Part shown: piece after piece, positions 20,635 to 30,941 of the stretch
Position numbering within the stretch: position 1 is the stretch's first letter
Layout: each line of letters starts with the position of its first letter
DNA from: Isoetes taiwanensis
Lineage: Eukaryota; Streptophyta; Lycopodiopsida; Isoetales; Isoetaceae
Length of the DNA: 64,000 nucleotides
Assembly: GCA_021234155.1 (NCBI GenBank)
Contig: JAJEKV010000147.1
Span: 683,910 to 747,909, forward strand
Reading direction: 5' to 3'
The notes under the pieces: model-generated
The model's input: only the letters and a program-made list of their open reading frames with translations
Told to the model about the DNA's origin: nothing
The model's database searches: none
Made by a program: the position numbers and the translations under genes

Positions 20635-21091
20635 TGTAACGTTCCTAACCGACATGCCCTTAACCAACTGGGCAAAACCGTCTAGACGTTTATGAGTAGT
20701 CGCTTCTACCCATTTATGCCGGTGTCTCGGGAACGACCCACAGGCACATTCAAGGTTCGAATGCTCGAGCGGTCTACCATGGGCCCGTTACAGTCTCTCC
20801 CACTAGAACTATGCTCGTCCTCGAGCATCCAAGGCTATACCATGTCTATGTCATACCATATCACAATGATTACCAAGTCTTTGCAAATTACCCATGCATA
20901 TAGGCACCAATGGAGACTCGAACTCAAGACCTGTTGATACCAACTATAACGTTCCTAACCGACATGCCCTTAGCCAACTGGGCAAAACCGTCTAGACGTT
21001 TATGAGTAGTCGCTTCTACCCATTTATGCCGGTGTCTCGGGAACGCCCCACAGGCACATTCAAGGTTCGAATACTCGATGGGCCCGTTACA
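20635..21091 (-). mobile_element. TRIM retrotransposon, copy A
   Basis: A 457-bp terminal-repeat retrotransposon in miniature. Direct repeats 20635-20792 (158 bp) and 20945-21091 (147 bp) both run from T(G/A)TAACGTTCCTAACC to GGGCCCGTTACA and have inverted ends TGTAACG/CGTTACA. They differ mainly by an 11-bp indel. Next to the right repeat, on the minus strand, is TGGTATCAACAGG, like an initiator-Met primer site. Next to the left repeat is the purine run CTAGTGGGAGAGAC. A 5-bp TSD (TAACA) flanks it at 20630-20634 and 21092-21096. The short interior (about 150 bp) is non-coding, so it depends on another element's proteins. Confidence 0.9.
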
Positions 21092-21560
21092 TAACATCAT
21101 TTTCTAATAAAGACTTTGCTTTATCATTGCCATATCTCAAATATTTCAAGCTTTTTCATGCAATGGCCCTACAAAAATATCGTGTACATATTATTTTTTA
21201 AGCCCATATTTCAACAAATATTTTTACACCCTTGCAAAAGCTTTCCACAAGACAATAATATAATTTTCTCTATAGCTTCGTAATTTTCTAACTTGCTTTT
21301 CACATATGTCCAGGTATCTTAATAATTCCAATGTTGAGCTGGTGTTCTCCTCTGTGAATATAGATGCAATTGCCCTACGTCTCTTTTACAAATCGATGTC
21401 ATGAAAATGAAATTATTATTTGACATGGCTAATAAGAAGGATGAATATGCTTATAATTAGGCTAACTTAAGACATCTTGGAAAAGTACTTCGCATTTTGT
21501 TTCATGTGATATTGGCCATTAAGGTTAGATTGACTCTCAAGGAGAATAGTTTGGCTATCT
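21092..21560. other. Non-coding, nothing recognised
   Basis: AT-rich filler between the TRIM and the LTR fragment. No supported feature. Confidence 0.4.
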
Positions 21561-21784
21561 TGTGACGCTCCCCGAGCCTATATGATGCTCCCATCATATA
21601 AATACGAGAAATTCCCCACCCATGGCAACTCACTCACCACGGAGAGGCCCTCCGTCTGACTCGGACCACTTGTGATGGGCAAATGTCCACATGAAGGGCA
21701 TGGAGGTGTCATTCATCCCACGCCTTCTATGGAAAATCCTATATAGTGGAAGCATACATACATGTTAGCAGCTAGCAACAATAT
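21561..21784. repeat. Chromovirus-type LTR fragment, with intact hAT target site
   Basis: TGTGACGCTCCCCGAGCC onward is similar to the start of the gypsy-2 LTR at 53345: shared blocks include CCCATGGCAAC, GGCCCTCCGTCT, GTCATTC..CCCACGCCTTC and GGAAGCAT. Similarity fades near 21780. It is a truncated relative, not a full LTR. TCCCCGAG at 21569-21576 is the undisrupted target of the hAT MITE in copy B. Confidence 0.75.
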
Positions 21785-21935
21785 GTAGCATAATAACAGG
21801 GGGTTTTCTTTGTGTTTTTGTACGCTTTTCACTAAGGTTTTCCTATGATTTCGTGATGTATTCAAATGGATGTACTAATGCGTACATCTAGAGTGCACCA
21901 TTTCTGAGCCATTGATTTTAGCCCTTTTTTTTTTC

Positions 21936-22095
21936 AATGGTCAACAACCAATGGCTCAAAACAAAAGCCCTTGCATAATGGTCAACAACCAATGGCTGAC
22001 AACAAAAGCCCTTTTTTTGTGCGTGTGGTGCATAATGGTCAACAACCAATGGCTCACAAGAAAAGCCCTCTTTTTGTGTGTGTGGTGCATAATGG
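21936..22095. repeat. Minisatellite, about 2.5-3 units
   Basis: Units of about 55-60 bp built on ATGGTCAACAACCAATGGCT, an AAAAGCCCT..TTTTTGTG stretch and TGTGTGGTGCATAATGG. The related arrays at 28808-28970 and 51528-51750 have different unit numbers. Confidence 0.85.
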
Positions 22096-22335
22096 GCACA
22101 TGAAGGGCTTGAAGGCGCATGTAGTGCAGTTTCCCCGCCGGCAACACATTTCTTATCATAACTTTTGATCCAGAGCTCTGTTTCAGATGATTTTTATTGC
22201 GTTGGAAAGCTCTCTCCGAGATCTTTTTGATAGTGTATGATATGGATATGTTTGGTTAAGTTATCTATGCTAAAACAGCAATTTTTCGGCCGGGTCTGGT
22301 AGGTTTTCACATCCTACTAGCTGATTAATACAGGA

Positions 22336-22536
22336 TTGCGCTATTGGATATTGTTTTATGGCTCATTCCGAATGAAGATTGCAAACAATTACCATGCATT
22401 TTTAGATTTTGAGGCAGTTATTAAGCAAATTCCAAGGCTTCTAGATCCTTTTGCTAACAAGCAGAAAAGTTCCCCACTTTGGTTTCTCACCACAAGAATC
22501 CATGGAGGCCAAACGCTGCTGTTAAATTCCAGTTGA
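22336..22536 (+). other. 66-codon frame conserved in three repeat copies
   Basis: MRYWILFYGSFRMKIANNYH to LLLNSS. The same frame is open at 29205-29405 and 51987-52187 with about ten amino-acid changes and no stop or frameshift. No family is recognised. Survival of an open frame of this size in three copies is mild evidence at best. Confidence 0.25.
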
Positions 22537-22789
22537 AAAATGTTTGTGTATGGGTGTTGCAAACTTTATGACTTTCAGAATAATGGGATCAATCTGCTCT
22601 ATCTTTATGGTAACTTTTACTTATGTTCTATTTGTTTTATTGTGATGCAATTCAAAAGCTACAGTACATGTGATGAAAGCCTCAAATGAATTCTAGTTTT
22701 TTTCTGGTTTGAATTCTAAAATTTTTGTCACACCGGGAGGGAGGGGGTGACGTCCCTAAGGCCCCGAAGGGGCCAAATTTTTTTTTTTG

Positions 22790-22935
22790 CAACACAAACC
22801 ATTAACATCCAACATATAAAAATTAAATCCCCCAACATATAACGACCAACACATAACAACCATTGACATCAACAACCAACACATAACTACCATTGACATT
22901 AATTAACACAACCATTGGGTCCAACACATTCAAAT
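22790..22935. repeat. A/C-rich degenerate tandem repeat
   Basis: Repeated CAACACATAACAACCATTGACAT-like words of about 20-28 bp. Also present at 29665-29810 and 52440-52585 in the sister segments. Confidence 0.65.
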
Positions 22936-22941
22936 TAAAAT

Positions 22942-23232
22942 CCCCCTTAAACCCCCTTTGGTTTGGGTGCATATTCACACGGGGGGTGACGTAGGGCAGC
23001 GAGAGCCCTCATAATTGTATTTTGCACGTACGAAATCAACACCATATAGTATTCCGCTTGAAATCTTATAGTATTTTGCGAATCTTGTTATACAGTATAG
23101 CAAATTTTGTACTTGAATACCCCACAAACGAGGAACTTTACGTACGATGTAGATTAAGGAATAAGGGGTGAATATGCCTATCTAACAGCTCTCGTTGCCC
23201 GGAGTCAACCCCCGTGTGAATATGCACCCAAA
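22942..23232. mobile_element. Inverted-repeat element, truncated by the duplication junction
   Basis: Starts with CCCCCTTAAACCCCCTTTGG. The complementary end is cut at CACCCAA by the start of copy B. The full version is at 29817-30131. Confidence 0.75.
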
Positions 23233-25388
23233 GTGTAAGCGCATGGTCCAGTGTGTTATGATCTTTTCTGAAACCTGCCTGGTATACAGAGCGTTTTCCT
23301 TCCTCTTCTGCCCAAGTGCTTAATTTGCTTTCCAACAAACTGCCCAGGATCTTTGCAAAAGTGCTGCCAATTAAGATAGTTCTATAATTGGTAGCCACTT
23401 TCTTGTCTCCAGATTTGTAAATTGGATGGACACGGTTTATCCTCCAATTGTCTGGCATCCCTTGCCTGATACACATGTTCAATATTCTTGTGAGGATGGA
23501 AATCATTCTCTGTCCGCCCCATTTGAAAAGTTCCACACAGATGCCATCAGAATCATGTGCTTTGTTGTTTGCCATATTGACCAGGATATCTTTAACCTCA
23601 TCCTCTAAAAATAGATCCATGTTTGAGGCCAAGATTGGCATGCTATCAGCACCTTTTTTCTCATAAATATCTTTAACTAAATTTAATAGGCCATCTATAT
23701 CCAAAATCGATCGCTCTCGATTTACCTTTTAGGATGTTCCAAAATGACACGGGCTTTCTTGAAGTGTTCAGCTAAAGCCAATTGTCTCATTGGCAAAACA
23801 AGTTTCTTATTTCTCAAAGAACTTCCGTACCATGCAGGTTTGCGAATGCATTTTTGTGGCAAACTCTTTCTTGCTATCTCTTTTCGGAATCCCACCATGG
23901 TTTTCCTACTGTGATTACATGGTTTTCCTTGTAGGTGCCTTTTGAGACCGCAAAGGTTTCGCCCCGCAGATCTAGCAACAAGTTCGCAAATTTATGCGCA
24001 TCTTCACCACCAATCCCCGACCATGTGCCGTGTGTGCTAGCAACCCTTCAATTTTCTTCTTATATGAACCACACATTTTGTAATTGATTTTCAGTCTAGG
24101 AGTGATGTGGTTCGCTGCCAATCAGCTTTTGTGTCAATCTTAAACACCAAGTGCAGTGGAGTGTGATCAGATTCCACAAGTTTCTCTCCTACAAAACAAT
24201 CCTGTAGAAAGTCTACAATTCGTGCCATGATGTAATCTATTGTGCTTGCATCTGCATAATTTATGCATGTGAAATGCCCTGATCTTGGAAATAATCTTAT
24301 CCCATTGATGATTTTCAACTGACATACAGTACCGAGTTCCAACAAAGACTCTCCCATGCTATTTGTATTTGTATCCTCAGATGTTCTGCTGAAAAACATA
24401 TCTTCCACTTCGTCCAAATGCAGATTTGATATATCTTCATATGTTTGACATTGCTTTTGGCCAGTACGAGCATCGAAGTCTCCCAATACAAATACTTCAC
24501 CCTTGGATTGATATCTTATGATATCTCGAGCATAGCATCTTGAAAGGGTCATCCCCGCATAAATTTCATTTTGTCATAGATCTTTGCGTTGCTTGGTGCA
24601 AAATAACATATTGCAAAATAAAGATCTCGCCCCTTAGTTTTGACCTGTAACCAAATATATTGGTTATTGTCATCCTATTTGCACAATTTGGCATTCTTGT
24701 GCCAATTGAGATTTGCTGAAAACAAGCAATCCCACCAAAACCACGCCCCCCCCTCGGCAATTTGTCATTCGGATATGCCCAACTAGAACAAACCCTGCCA
24801 TGTCTGGAGGTAATTGGCAAAATTGGTGTGCCCATGTCTCCGTGAAGAAGACCAAGTCCTGCTCCTGCCATACATCAGATGTAGCATTCACCTTTGCTTG
24901 GTTTAAACCATGTGCATTCCATAGGCTTATTCTCAAGACCCCGCTTTTCCTATTGCCTCTTCCCTTTTGTGACAATTGCTTTTTCCCTCCTCGGTCCGGA
25001 TAAGCAACAAAACCTAATGCCCTTGCCTCCTTAACTCGGGTCCATTCTTTCTTCTGTTTTCCAACCGAGTTGGAGTTAGATCCACATCAAGCCAGATCTT
25101 TTCCCTTTCAAAGTGTTTTTGCTTTTGGAGGATTCTCGTCTCTTGCTTCCTTGTTTTCCAATTTAACCAAGATTGGACGAGTATAAGATCCCTCGGCTTA
25201 CCCAATCTCCTTGCAGATATGACCTTTGGTTCATGCGGATACATGGTATTTGCAAAGAATTTATCTCGATGGCCATGATGTCTTCCTCTTCAATTTACGG
25301 AATACCGAGGAGATCTTAAGGTTATTAGCCCTAGCCTCTTGGTCAAACTTTGTTTCTCACGAGATGTATTGGTGGTGCAGTTTCATTT
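23233..25388 (-). pseudogene. LINE-A duplicate: RT part, endonuclease, ORF1 end
   Basis: Repeat of 16916-19075. The RT frame 23704-23138 (DIDGLLNLVKDIYEKKGADS to QAGFRKDHNTLDHALTL) stops at the duplication junction, so motifs A to C are missing. The endonuclease is at 24975-24091 with VFVLGDFDARTG, STIDYIMARIV and VESDHTPLHLVF preserved. The ORF1 end near 25.05-25.37 kb is broken into several frames. Compared with copy A it has many more frameshifts, nearly all at CTG/CAG positions, so part of the damage may be a sequencing artefact. Confidence 0.85.
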
Positions 25389-25979
25389 GTTTAGGAAAAA
25401 TATAATCTAGGACAAATGCTCAAAATGATTACTTACTAGTTCAAATTTAGATTTCCACAAGCAACAACTTAAACTAAGCTTCAATAACCATTTTAATAAG
25501 TATCTTTAACCTTATAAATGATGTAGCAGAAATTCATTGTTCAAATGGGATTGAGCATATCAGTGTAGCAGACTTGACTTTTACAACACATACAATTCAG
25601 CACATCCAAACTGGCCAAAACATAAGAAATCTTCTGAGATTCAATACTGTTAATCATTGATACAATGAATCGATATGTACAGATTATAAATGTTTGTCTT
25701 CCGGCAGTGATGGAGAACCAAGCTAGAGATCCTCATTTCATGTTTTCTTCTAATTTGACCGTCAAAATATTACTGTAATTACATTATTTACATTTAACCA
25801 TTGGAAACCATTTTCAATGATTCTCTCACTTCACATGATATAGGTTTAAATTAAACCTATCGCCCTAAACAATTTTAGGTCATCTTCATATCAATGTTAG
25901 GTCATCTCCAACTTGTAACTTCTTGTGATCTTGCTTCTAGACAATCCTAAGTTTATCGTGACCCCTTATAATGATAACA
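25389..25979. repeat. Dispersed repeat R1, copy in duplication B
   Basis: Nearly identical to 19076-19654. One altered patch follows the near-palindrome (ACGTCTGCAAC in A, CGCCCTAAAC in B). Confidence 0.85.
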
Positions 25980-26953
25980 TATGTAGCCACTTTCTCATTT
26001 ATATTGGACACCAAATTGCTCTGCCCAAGAACAAATGTAATTAGCTAGCCAAGTGTCATGACCATGTAGATCGCCTTCACGTTTCAGCTAGCTCATATGA
26101 GGTTACTACCATTACACATGAGTAGAACGCAACATTTTCATCAACAATCTAATGATGCATAACAAATCTAGAAAATCTATATATTATCAAGGCATTCAAC
26201 TTAACTTAGAAGTTACCTATGTTCATTTCGTATTCTATCCTGGGCATACATGCCATTAGAGATTAAAGAACGACCGATTTGGCATTTTGGAATTTAGAAG
26301 CATTAAGCAAACTTTGTACATGCCCTCATTTTCAGCCCATTTAGCTTTTATGGCTTTTATATTTCACGAAATGGATTGACTACATATCCCTCAGCTCAAA
26401 ATTATTTATCACAAAGTAATAGCCAAGGAATACTAAAGGAGCAGTTTAACCGAGCTTGATCAAGTAGGCAGATCTATCTTTTAGTGATAATCAATATACA
26501 AATTAACATGAATAGAGGCGCGTCAACCATAAAAATTGGATCTTTTGTTGTTAAATGATTTTTTACCATAGCCAGGCTTCTAGAATTTATTATAAGCGGG
26601 ATTTCCAGCTTTTTGAGCTTTCCTATTCTTCCTCAGATTCTGTTGTTACACGCCCTTTGGCATCTCGGACCCCTTGAAATGAATGATCAAATAGAGCCAC
26701 ATTTCGTAGGCCATTTATTTATGCAAAGGGATCTGCAAGCTGAAGTTTTCCACCAAAACTATGGAGATCCACTATTATCTATTAGCAGCACATAGTTGGT
26801 AGGTCAACTTCAAATGCTAAATCCATAGATATGAAATGCACCTTCTTCTTTGACCATAGCCAACCCAAAATAAATTTTGGTATTCTGTAGGATCATTTTT
26901 GGCAAAATAGGTATACGCCTGCCAAATGCATATTTGATTTACCAAATGCATGT
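25980..26953. other. Non-coding, duplicate of 19655-20629
   Basis: Essentially identical to copy A. No gene recognised. Confidence 0.5.
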
Positions 26954-26958
26954 TAACA

Positions 26959-27414
26959 TGTAACGTTCCTAACCGACATGCCCTTAACCAATCGGGCAAA
27001 ACCGTCTAGGCGTTTATGAGTAGTCGCTTCTACCCATTTATGCGGTGTCTCGGGAGCGACCCACGAGGCACATTCAAGGTTCGAATGCTCGGCGGTCTAC
27101 CATGGGCCCGTTCTGATCTCTCCCACTAGAACTATGCTCGTCCTCGAGCATCCAAGGCTATACCATGTCTATGTCATACCATATCACAATGATTACCAAG
27201 TCTTTGCAAATTACCCATGCATATAGGCACCAATGGAGACTCGAACTCAAGACCTGTTGATACCAACTATAACGTTCCTAACCGACATGCCCTTAGCCAA
27301 CTGGGCAAAACCGTCTAGACGTTTATGAGTAGTCGCTTCTACCCATTTATGCCGGTGTCTCGGGGGGCCTACGAGGGCACATTCAAGGTTCGAATACTCG
27401 ATGGGCCCGTTACA
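26959..27414 (-). mobile_element. TRIM retrotransposon, copy B
   Basis: Duplicate of 20635-21091 with the same TAACA target duplication (26954-26958, 27415-27419), so it was present before the segment duplicated. It differs from copy A at CTG/CAG words such as CAACTGGGC to CAATCGGGC and CCACAGGCAC to CCACGAGGCAC. Confidence 0.88.
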
Positions 27415-27883
27415 TAACATCATTTTCTAATAAAGACTTTGCTTTATCATTGCCATATCTCAAATATTTCAAGCTTTTTCATGCAATGGCCCTACAAAAA
27501 TATCGTGTACATATTATTTTTTAAGCCCATATTTCAACAAATATTTTTACACCCTTGCAAAAGCTTTCCACAAGACAATAATATAATTTTCTCTATAGCT
27601 TCGTAATTTTCTAACTTGCTTTTCACATATGTCCAGGTATCTTAATAATTCCAATGTTGAGCTGGTGTTCTCCTCTGTGAATATAGATGCAATTGCCCTA
27701 CGTCTCTTTTACAAATCGATGTCATGAAAATGAAATTATTATTTGACATGGCTAATAAGAAGGATGAATATGCTTATAATTAGGCTAACTTAAGACATCT
27801 TGGAAAAGTACTTCGCATTTTGTTTCATGTGATATTGGCCATTAAGGTTAGATTGACTCTCAAGGAGAATAGTTTGGCTATCT

Positions 27884-28658
27884 TGTGACGCTCCCCGAGC
27901 AGGGTTGCCCTTAAGGCCATATCTGCATAGGCGTGATTTAGAAGGTGAGGCGAATCATAAGCTTTCTATATTAATTTTGTAGGCGATTACTTTTTGCGAC
28001 TTGAACTGTTTCATAGAAACTCTGGCGAACCTTGCCAACGTTAATGTAGTAAGTGGAATAAATAAATTAGATGTCAATTCACATACTACTTAGAGGATTA
28101 AGGAAGCCTATTATATTTAGCAAAATTTGAGTAATTGTTGATTTTTTGAGTATTCTACTATGGTCCACTAGAGCTAGCAAACAATTACTTGATCTACAAT
28201 GTTGTTAAGGGATAATCTATGATCCTAAACACTTAGATCCATGGAACTGGAGGCGAAACTCTAGATCTGAGCTTAAGAATGCATGGCTAATTTAAGAAAG
28301 GCCGACGGACGAAATGGTAAAACTTTGGCGAAAGAATATAATTTATTTTCAATAGTAACCTATTGAGCTTTAGTATCTCATTTTCGAAAATATTCAAAAT
28401 ATAGCCATTTGGCTATAAATAGCCCCTTAAGGGCAACCCTGTCCCCGAGCCTATATGATGCTCCCATCATATAAATACGAGAAATTCCCCACCCATGGCA
28501 ACTCACTCACCACGGAGAGGCCCTCCGTCTGACTCGGACCACTTGTGATGGGCAAATGTCCACATGAAGGGCATGGAGGTGTCATTCATCCCACGCCTTC
28601 TATGGAAAATCCTATATAGTGGAAGCATACATACATGTTAGCAGCTAGCAACAATATG
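27884..28658. repeat. LTR fragment split by hAT MITE
   Basis: Copy B counterpart of 21561-21784: TGTGACGCTCCCCGAG at 27884-27899, then the MITE, then TCCCCGAGCCTATATGATGC from 28442 on. Confidence 0.85.
27900..28441. mobile_element. Non-autonomous hAT-type MITE
   Basis: 542 bp with perfect 17-bp terminal inverted repeats CAGGGTTGCCCTTAAGG / CCTTAAGGGCAACCCTG and an 8-bp target duplication TCCCCGAG (27892-27899, 28442-28449). CAGGG-type ends with an 8-bp duplication are the hallmark of the hAT superfamily. No transposase frame is present. The paralogous site at 21569-21576 has a single TCCCCGAG and no insertion, which fixes both ends to the base. Confidence 0.95.
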
Positions 28659-28807
28659 TAGCATAATAACAGGGGGTTTTCTTTGTGTTTTTGTACGCTT
28701 TTCACTAAGGTTTTCCTATGATTTCGTGATGTATTCAAATGGATGTACTAATGCGTACATCTAGAGTGCACCATTTCGAGCCATTGATTTTGCTTTTTTT
28801 TTTTTTT

Positions 28808-28970
28808 CAATGGTCAACAACCAATGGCTCAAAACAAAAGCCCCTTGCATAATGGTCAACAACCAATGGTCGACAACAAAAGCCCTTTTTGTGCGTGTGG
28901 TGCATAATGGTCAACAACCAATGGCTCACAAGAAAAGCCCTCTTTTTGTGTGTGTGGTGCATAATGGGCA
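28808..28970. repeat. Minisatellite, copy B
   Basis: Duplicate of the 21936-22095 array, with CTGAC altered to TCGAC and poly-T length changes. Confidence 0.8.
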
Positions 28971-29204
28971 CATGAAGGGCTTGAAGGCGCATGTAGTGCG
29001 GTTTCCCGCCGGCAACACATTTCTTATCATAACTTTTGATCCGAGCTCGTTTGATGATGATTTTTATTTGCGTTGGAAAGCTCTCTCCGAGATCTTTTTG
29101 ATAGTGTATGATATGGATATGTTTGGTTAAGCTATCTATGCTAAAACAGCAATTTTTCGGCCGGGTCTGGTAGGTTTTCACATCCTACCGGTGATTATCT
29201 GAGA

Positions 29205-29405
29205 TTGCGCTATTGGATATTGTTTTATGGCTCATTCAGAATGAAGATTGCAAACAATTACCATGCATTTTTAGATTTTGAGGCAGTTATTAAGCAAATT
29301 CCAAGGCTTCTAGATCCTTTTGCTAACAAGCGTAAAAGTTCCCCACTTTGGTTTCTCACCACAAGAATCCATGGAGGCCAAACTGCTTTGTTAAATTCCG
29401 GTTGA
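29205..29405 (+). other. 66-codon frame, second copy
   Basis: Counterpart of 22336-22536, still open, with Q to R and TLLLNSS to TALLNSG changes. Function unknown, probably chance. Confidence 0.25.
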
Positions 29406-29816
29406 AAAATGTTTGTGTATGGGTGTTGCAAACTTTATGACTTTCGAGAATAATGGGATCAATCTGCTCTATCTTTATGGTAACTTTTACTTATGTTCTA
29501 TTTGTTTTATTGTGATGCAATTCAAAAGCTACAAGATACATGTGATGAAAGCCTCAAATGAATTCTAGTTTTTTCTCGGTTTGAATTCTAAATTTTTTTT
29601 GTCACACGGGAGGGAGGGGTGGCGTTCCTAAGGCCCCAAGAAGGGGCCAAATTTTTTTTTTTTTGCAACACAAACCATTAACATCCAACATATAAAAATT
29701 AAATCCCCAACATATAACGACCAACACATAACAACCATTGACATCAACAACCAACACATAACTACCATTGACATTAATTAACACAACCATTGGGTCCAAC
29801 ACATTCAAAATAAAAA

Positions 29817-30131
29817 TCCCCTTAAACCCCCTTTGGTTTGGGTGCATATTCACACGAAGGGGGTGACGTAGGGCAGCCGAGAGCCCTCATAATTGTATTT
29901 TGCACGCGTTTAAATCAACACCATATAGTATTCCGCTTGAAATCTTATAGTATTTTGCGAATCTTGTTATACAGTATAGCAAATTTTGTACTTGAATACC
30001 CCACAAACGAGGAACTTTACGTACGGTGTAGATTAAGGAATAAGGGGTGAATATGCCTATCTAACAGCTCTCGTTGCCCGGAGTCAACCCCCGTGTGAAT
30101 ATGCACCCAAACCAAAGGGGGTTTAAGGGGG
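29817..30131. mobile_element. Inverted-repeat (MITE-like) element, complete
   Basis: About 315 bp. The ends are long inverted repeats: left CCCCTTAAACCCCCTTTGGT then TTGGGTGCATATTCACAC, right the reverse complement ending GGGGGTTTAAGGGGG. Similarity continues inward through GGGGGT(T)GAC..GGGCA.CGAGAGC, about 65-70 bp per arm. The spacer is AT-rich and non-coding. No clear target duplication. Superfamily unknown. Confidence 0.75.
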
Positions 30132-30941
30132 TAGAAGTTGTGGGCCAATGAGCTGTTACTAGCTGGTAACAGCACTTTAATGGACGGCTGAGATTAGATC
30201 TCAGCCTGTAAACCAGAGAACCAGGGCGTTAAGGAAATAGGAAGCTTAGCAGATCTATGCCGGCAGAGATTTGGCGTTGGAGTTCAGTGGATCTGCCTAA
30301 TAATGCCAATCTTAAACCAGCACGAAGGAGAAACTCGTCCTGGTCTGCTGCCGCGGCCGGATCTGAAAAAGCTTCCATGCTACAACAAGAAGGTCCCCTG
30401 AGCCAGAAACACTGGCAGGGAGACAACGAGAAATTTCATGGCGGCGGATTTCAAAACAAAATTCAAGCACAGTTGATTGACGACGGGGAGAAATTAAGGA
30501 TTTTTTTTTGGCGGACGGAAAAAATGAAACTGCTTTATATATGTTTAGATTATATATGTTTAGATAGGGTCCACATCTTTTGTTGTAAAGATTGAGAATA
30601 TAAGTTCAGGAATATACCACGAAAAGTGCACTAAGGAAAAGTGTCCTAATGCTTGAGTGAAGTCTGCCCCTGTCCACTAGCAGATATTTGGGCATAACTT
30701 GCAAATGCAAGATCTATTTCTCCAGCAAGAGTATCCATTGGAAAGCTTAGACAAAGCTTTAAAATTAAGTCTAGGTACACATCTTTCAAATTTCTATTAA
30801 ATTCCTATTGTACGTGTCAAATATGGCAAAATACATTTGCTGTTCTAATTCTACAGCAGAGTACAAACAGGGAGATAGCACATCACCATATAAAGTTTTT
30901 CACGACTAATCTGATCCAGACAGGGACTGTGACTTGTTTGT
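30132..30941. other. No gene recognised
   Basis: A G+C-richer patch at 30240-30480 holds a 112-codon plus frame (30257-30595) and a 65-codon minus frame (30426-30229, with MEAFSDPAAAADQDEFLLRA). Either could be a 5' exon; neither matches a family I know. The remainder is AT-rich. Confidence 0.3.

Larger units (their letters stand above)
16916..23232. repeat. Tandem segmental duplication, copy A
   Basis: 6317 bp from GTGTAAGCGCATGGTCCAGT (inside the LINE-A RT) to GTGTGAATATGCACCCAA, immediately followed by a second copy that starts with the same bases. The junction lies inside the LINE RT on one side and inside an inverted-repeat element on the other. It contains LINE-A 5' part, R1, a TRIM, an LTR fragment, a minisatellite and the start of the inverted-repeat element. 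Confidence 0.95.
23233..30111. repeat. Tandem segmental duplication, copy B
   Basis: Second copy of 16916-23232, longer by a 542-bp hAT MITE plus its 8-bp TSD and a few small indels. Long stretches (for example 24040-24520 and most of 25390-26950) are essentially identical to copy A. Elsewhere the differences sit almost entirely on CTG or CAG words of copy A. Confidence 0.95.

Noticed and set aside
20900-20945. tRNA-like sequence GACTCGAACTCAAGACCTGTTGATACC
   Set aside because: No cloverleaf. It is explained as the primer-binding region of the TRIM element.
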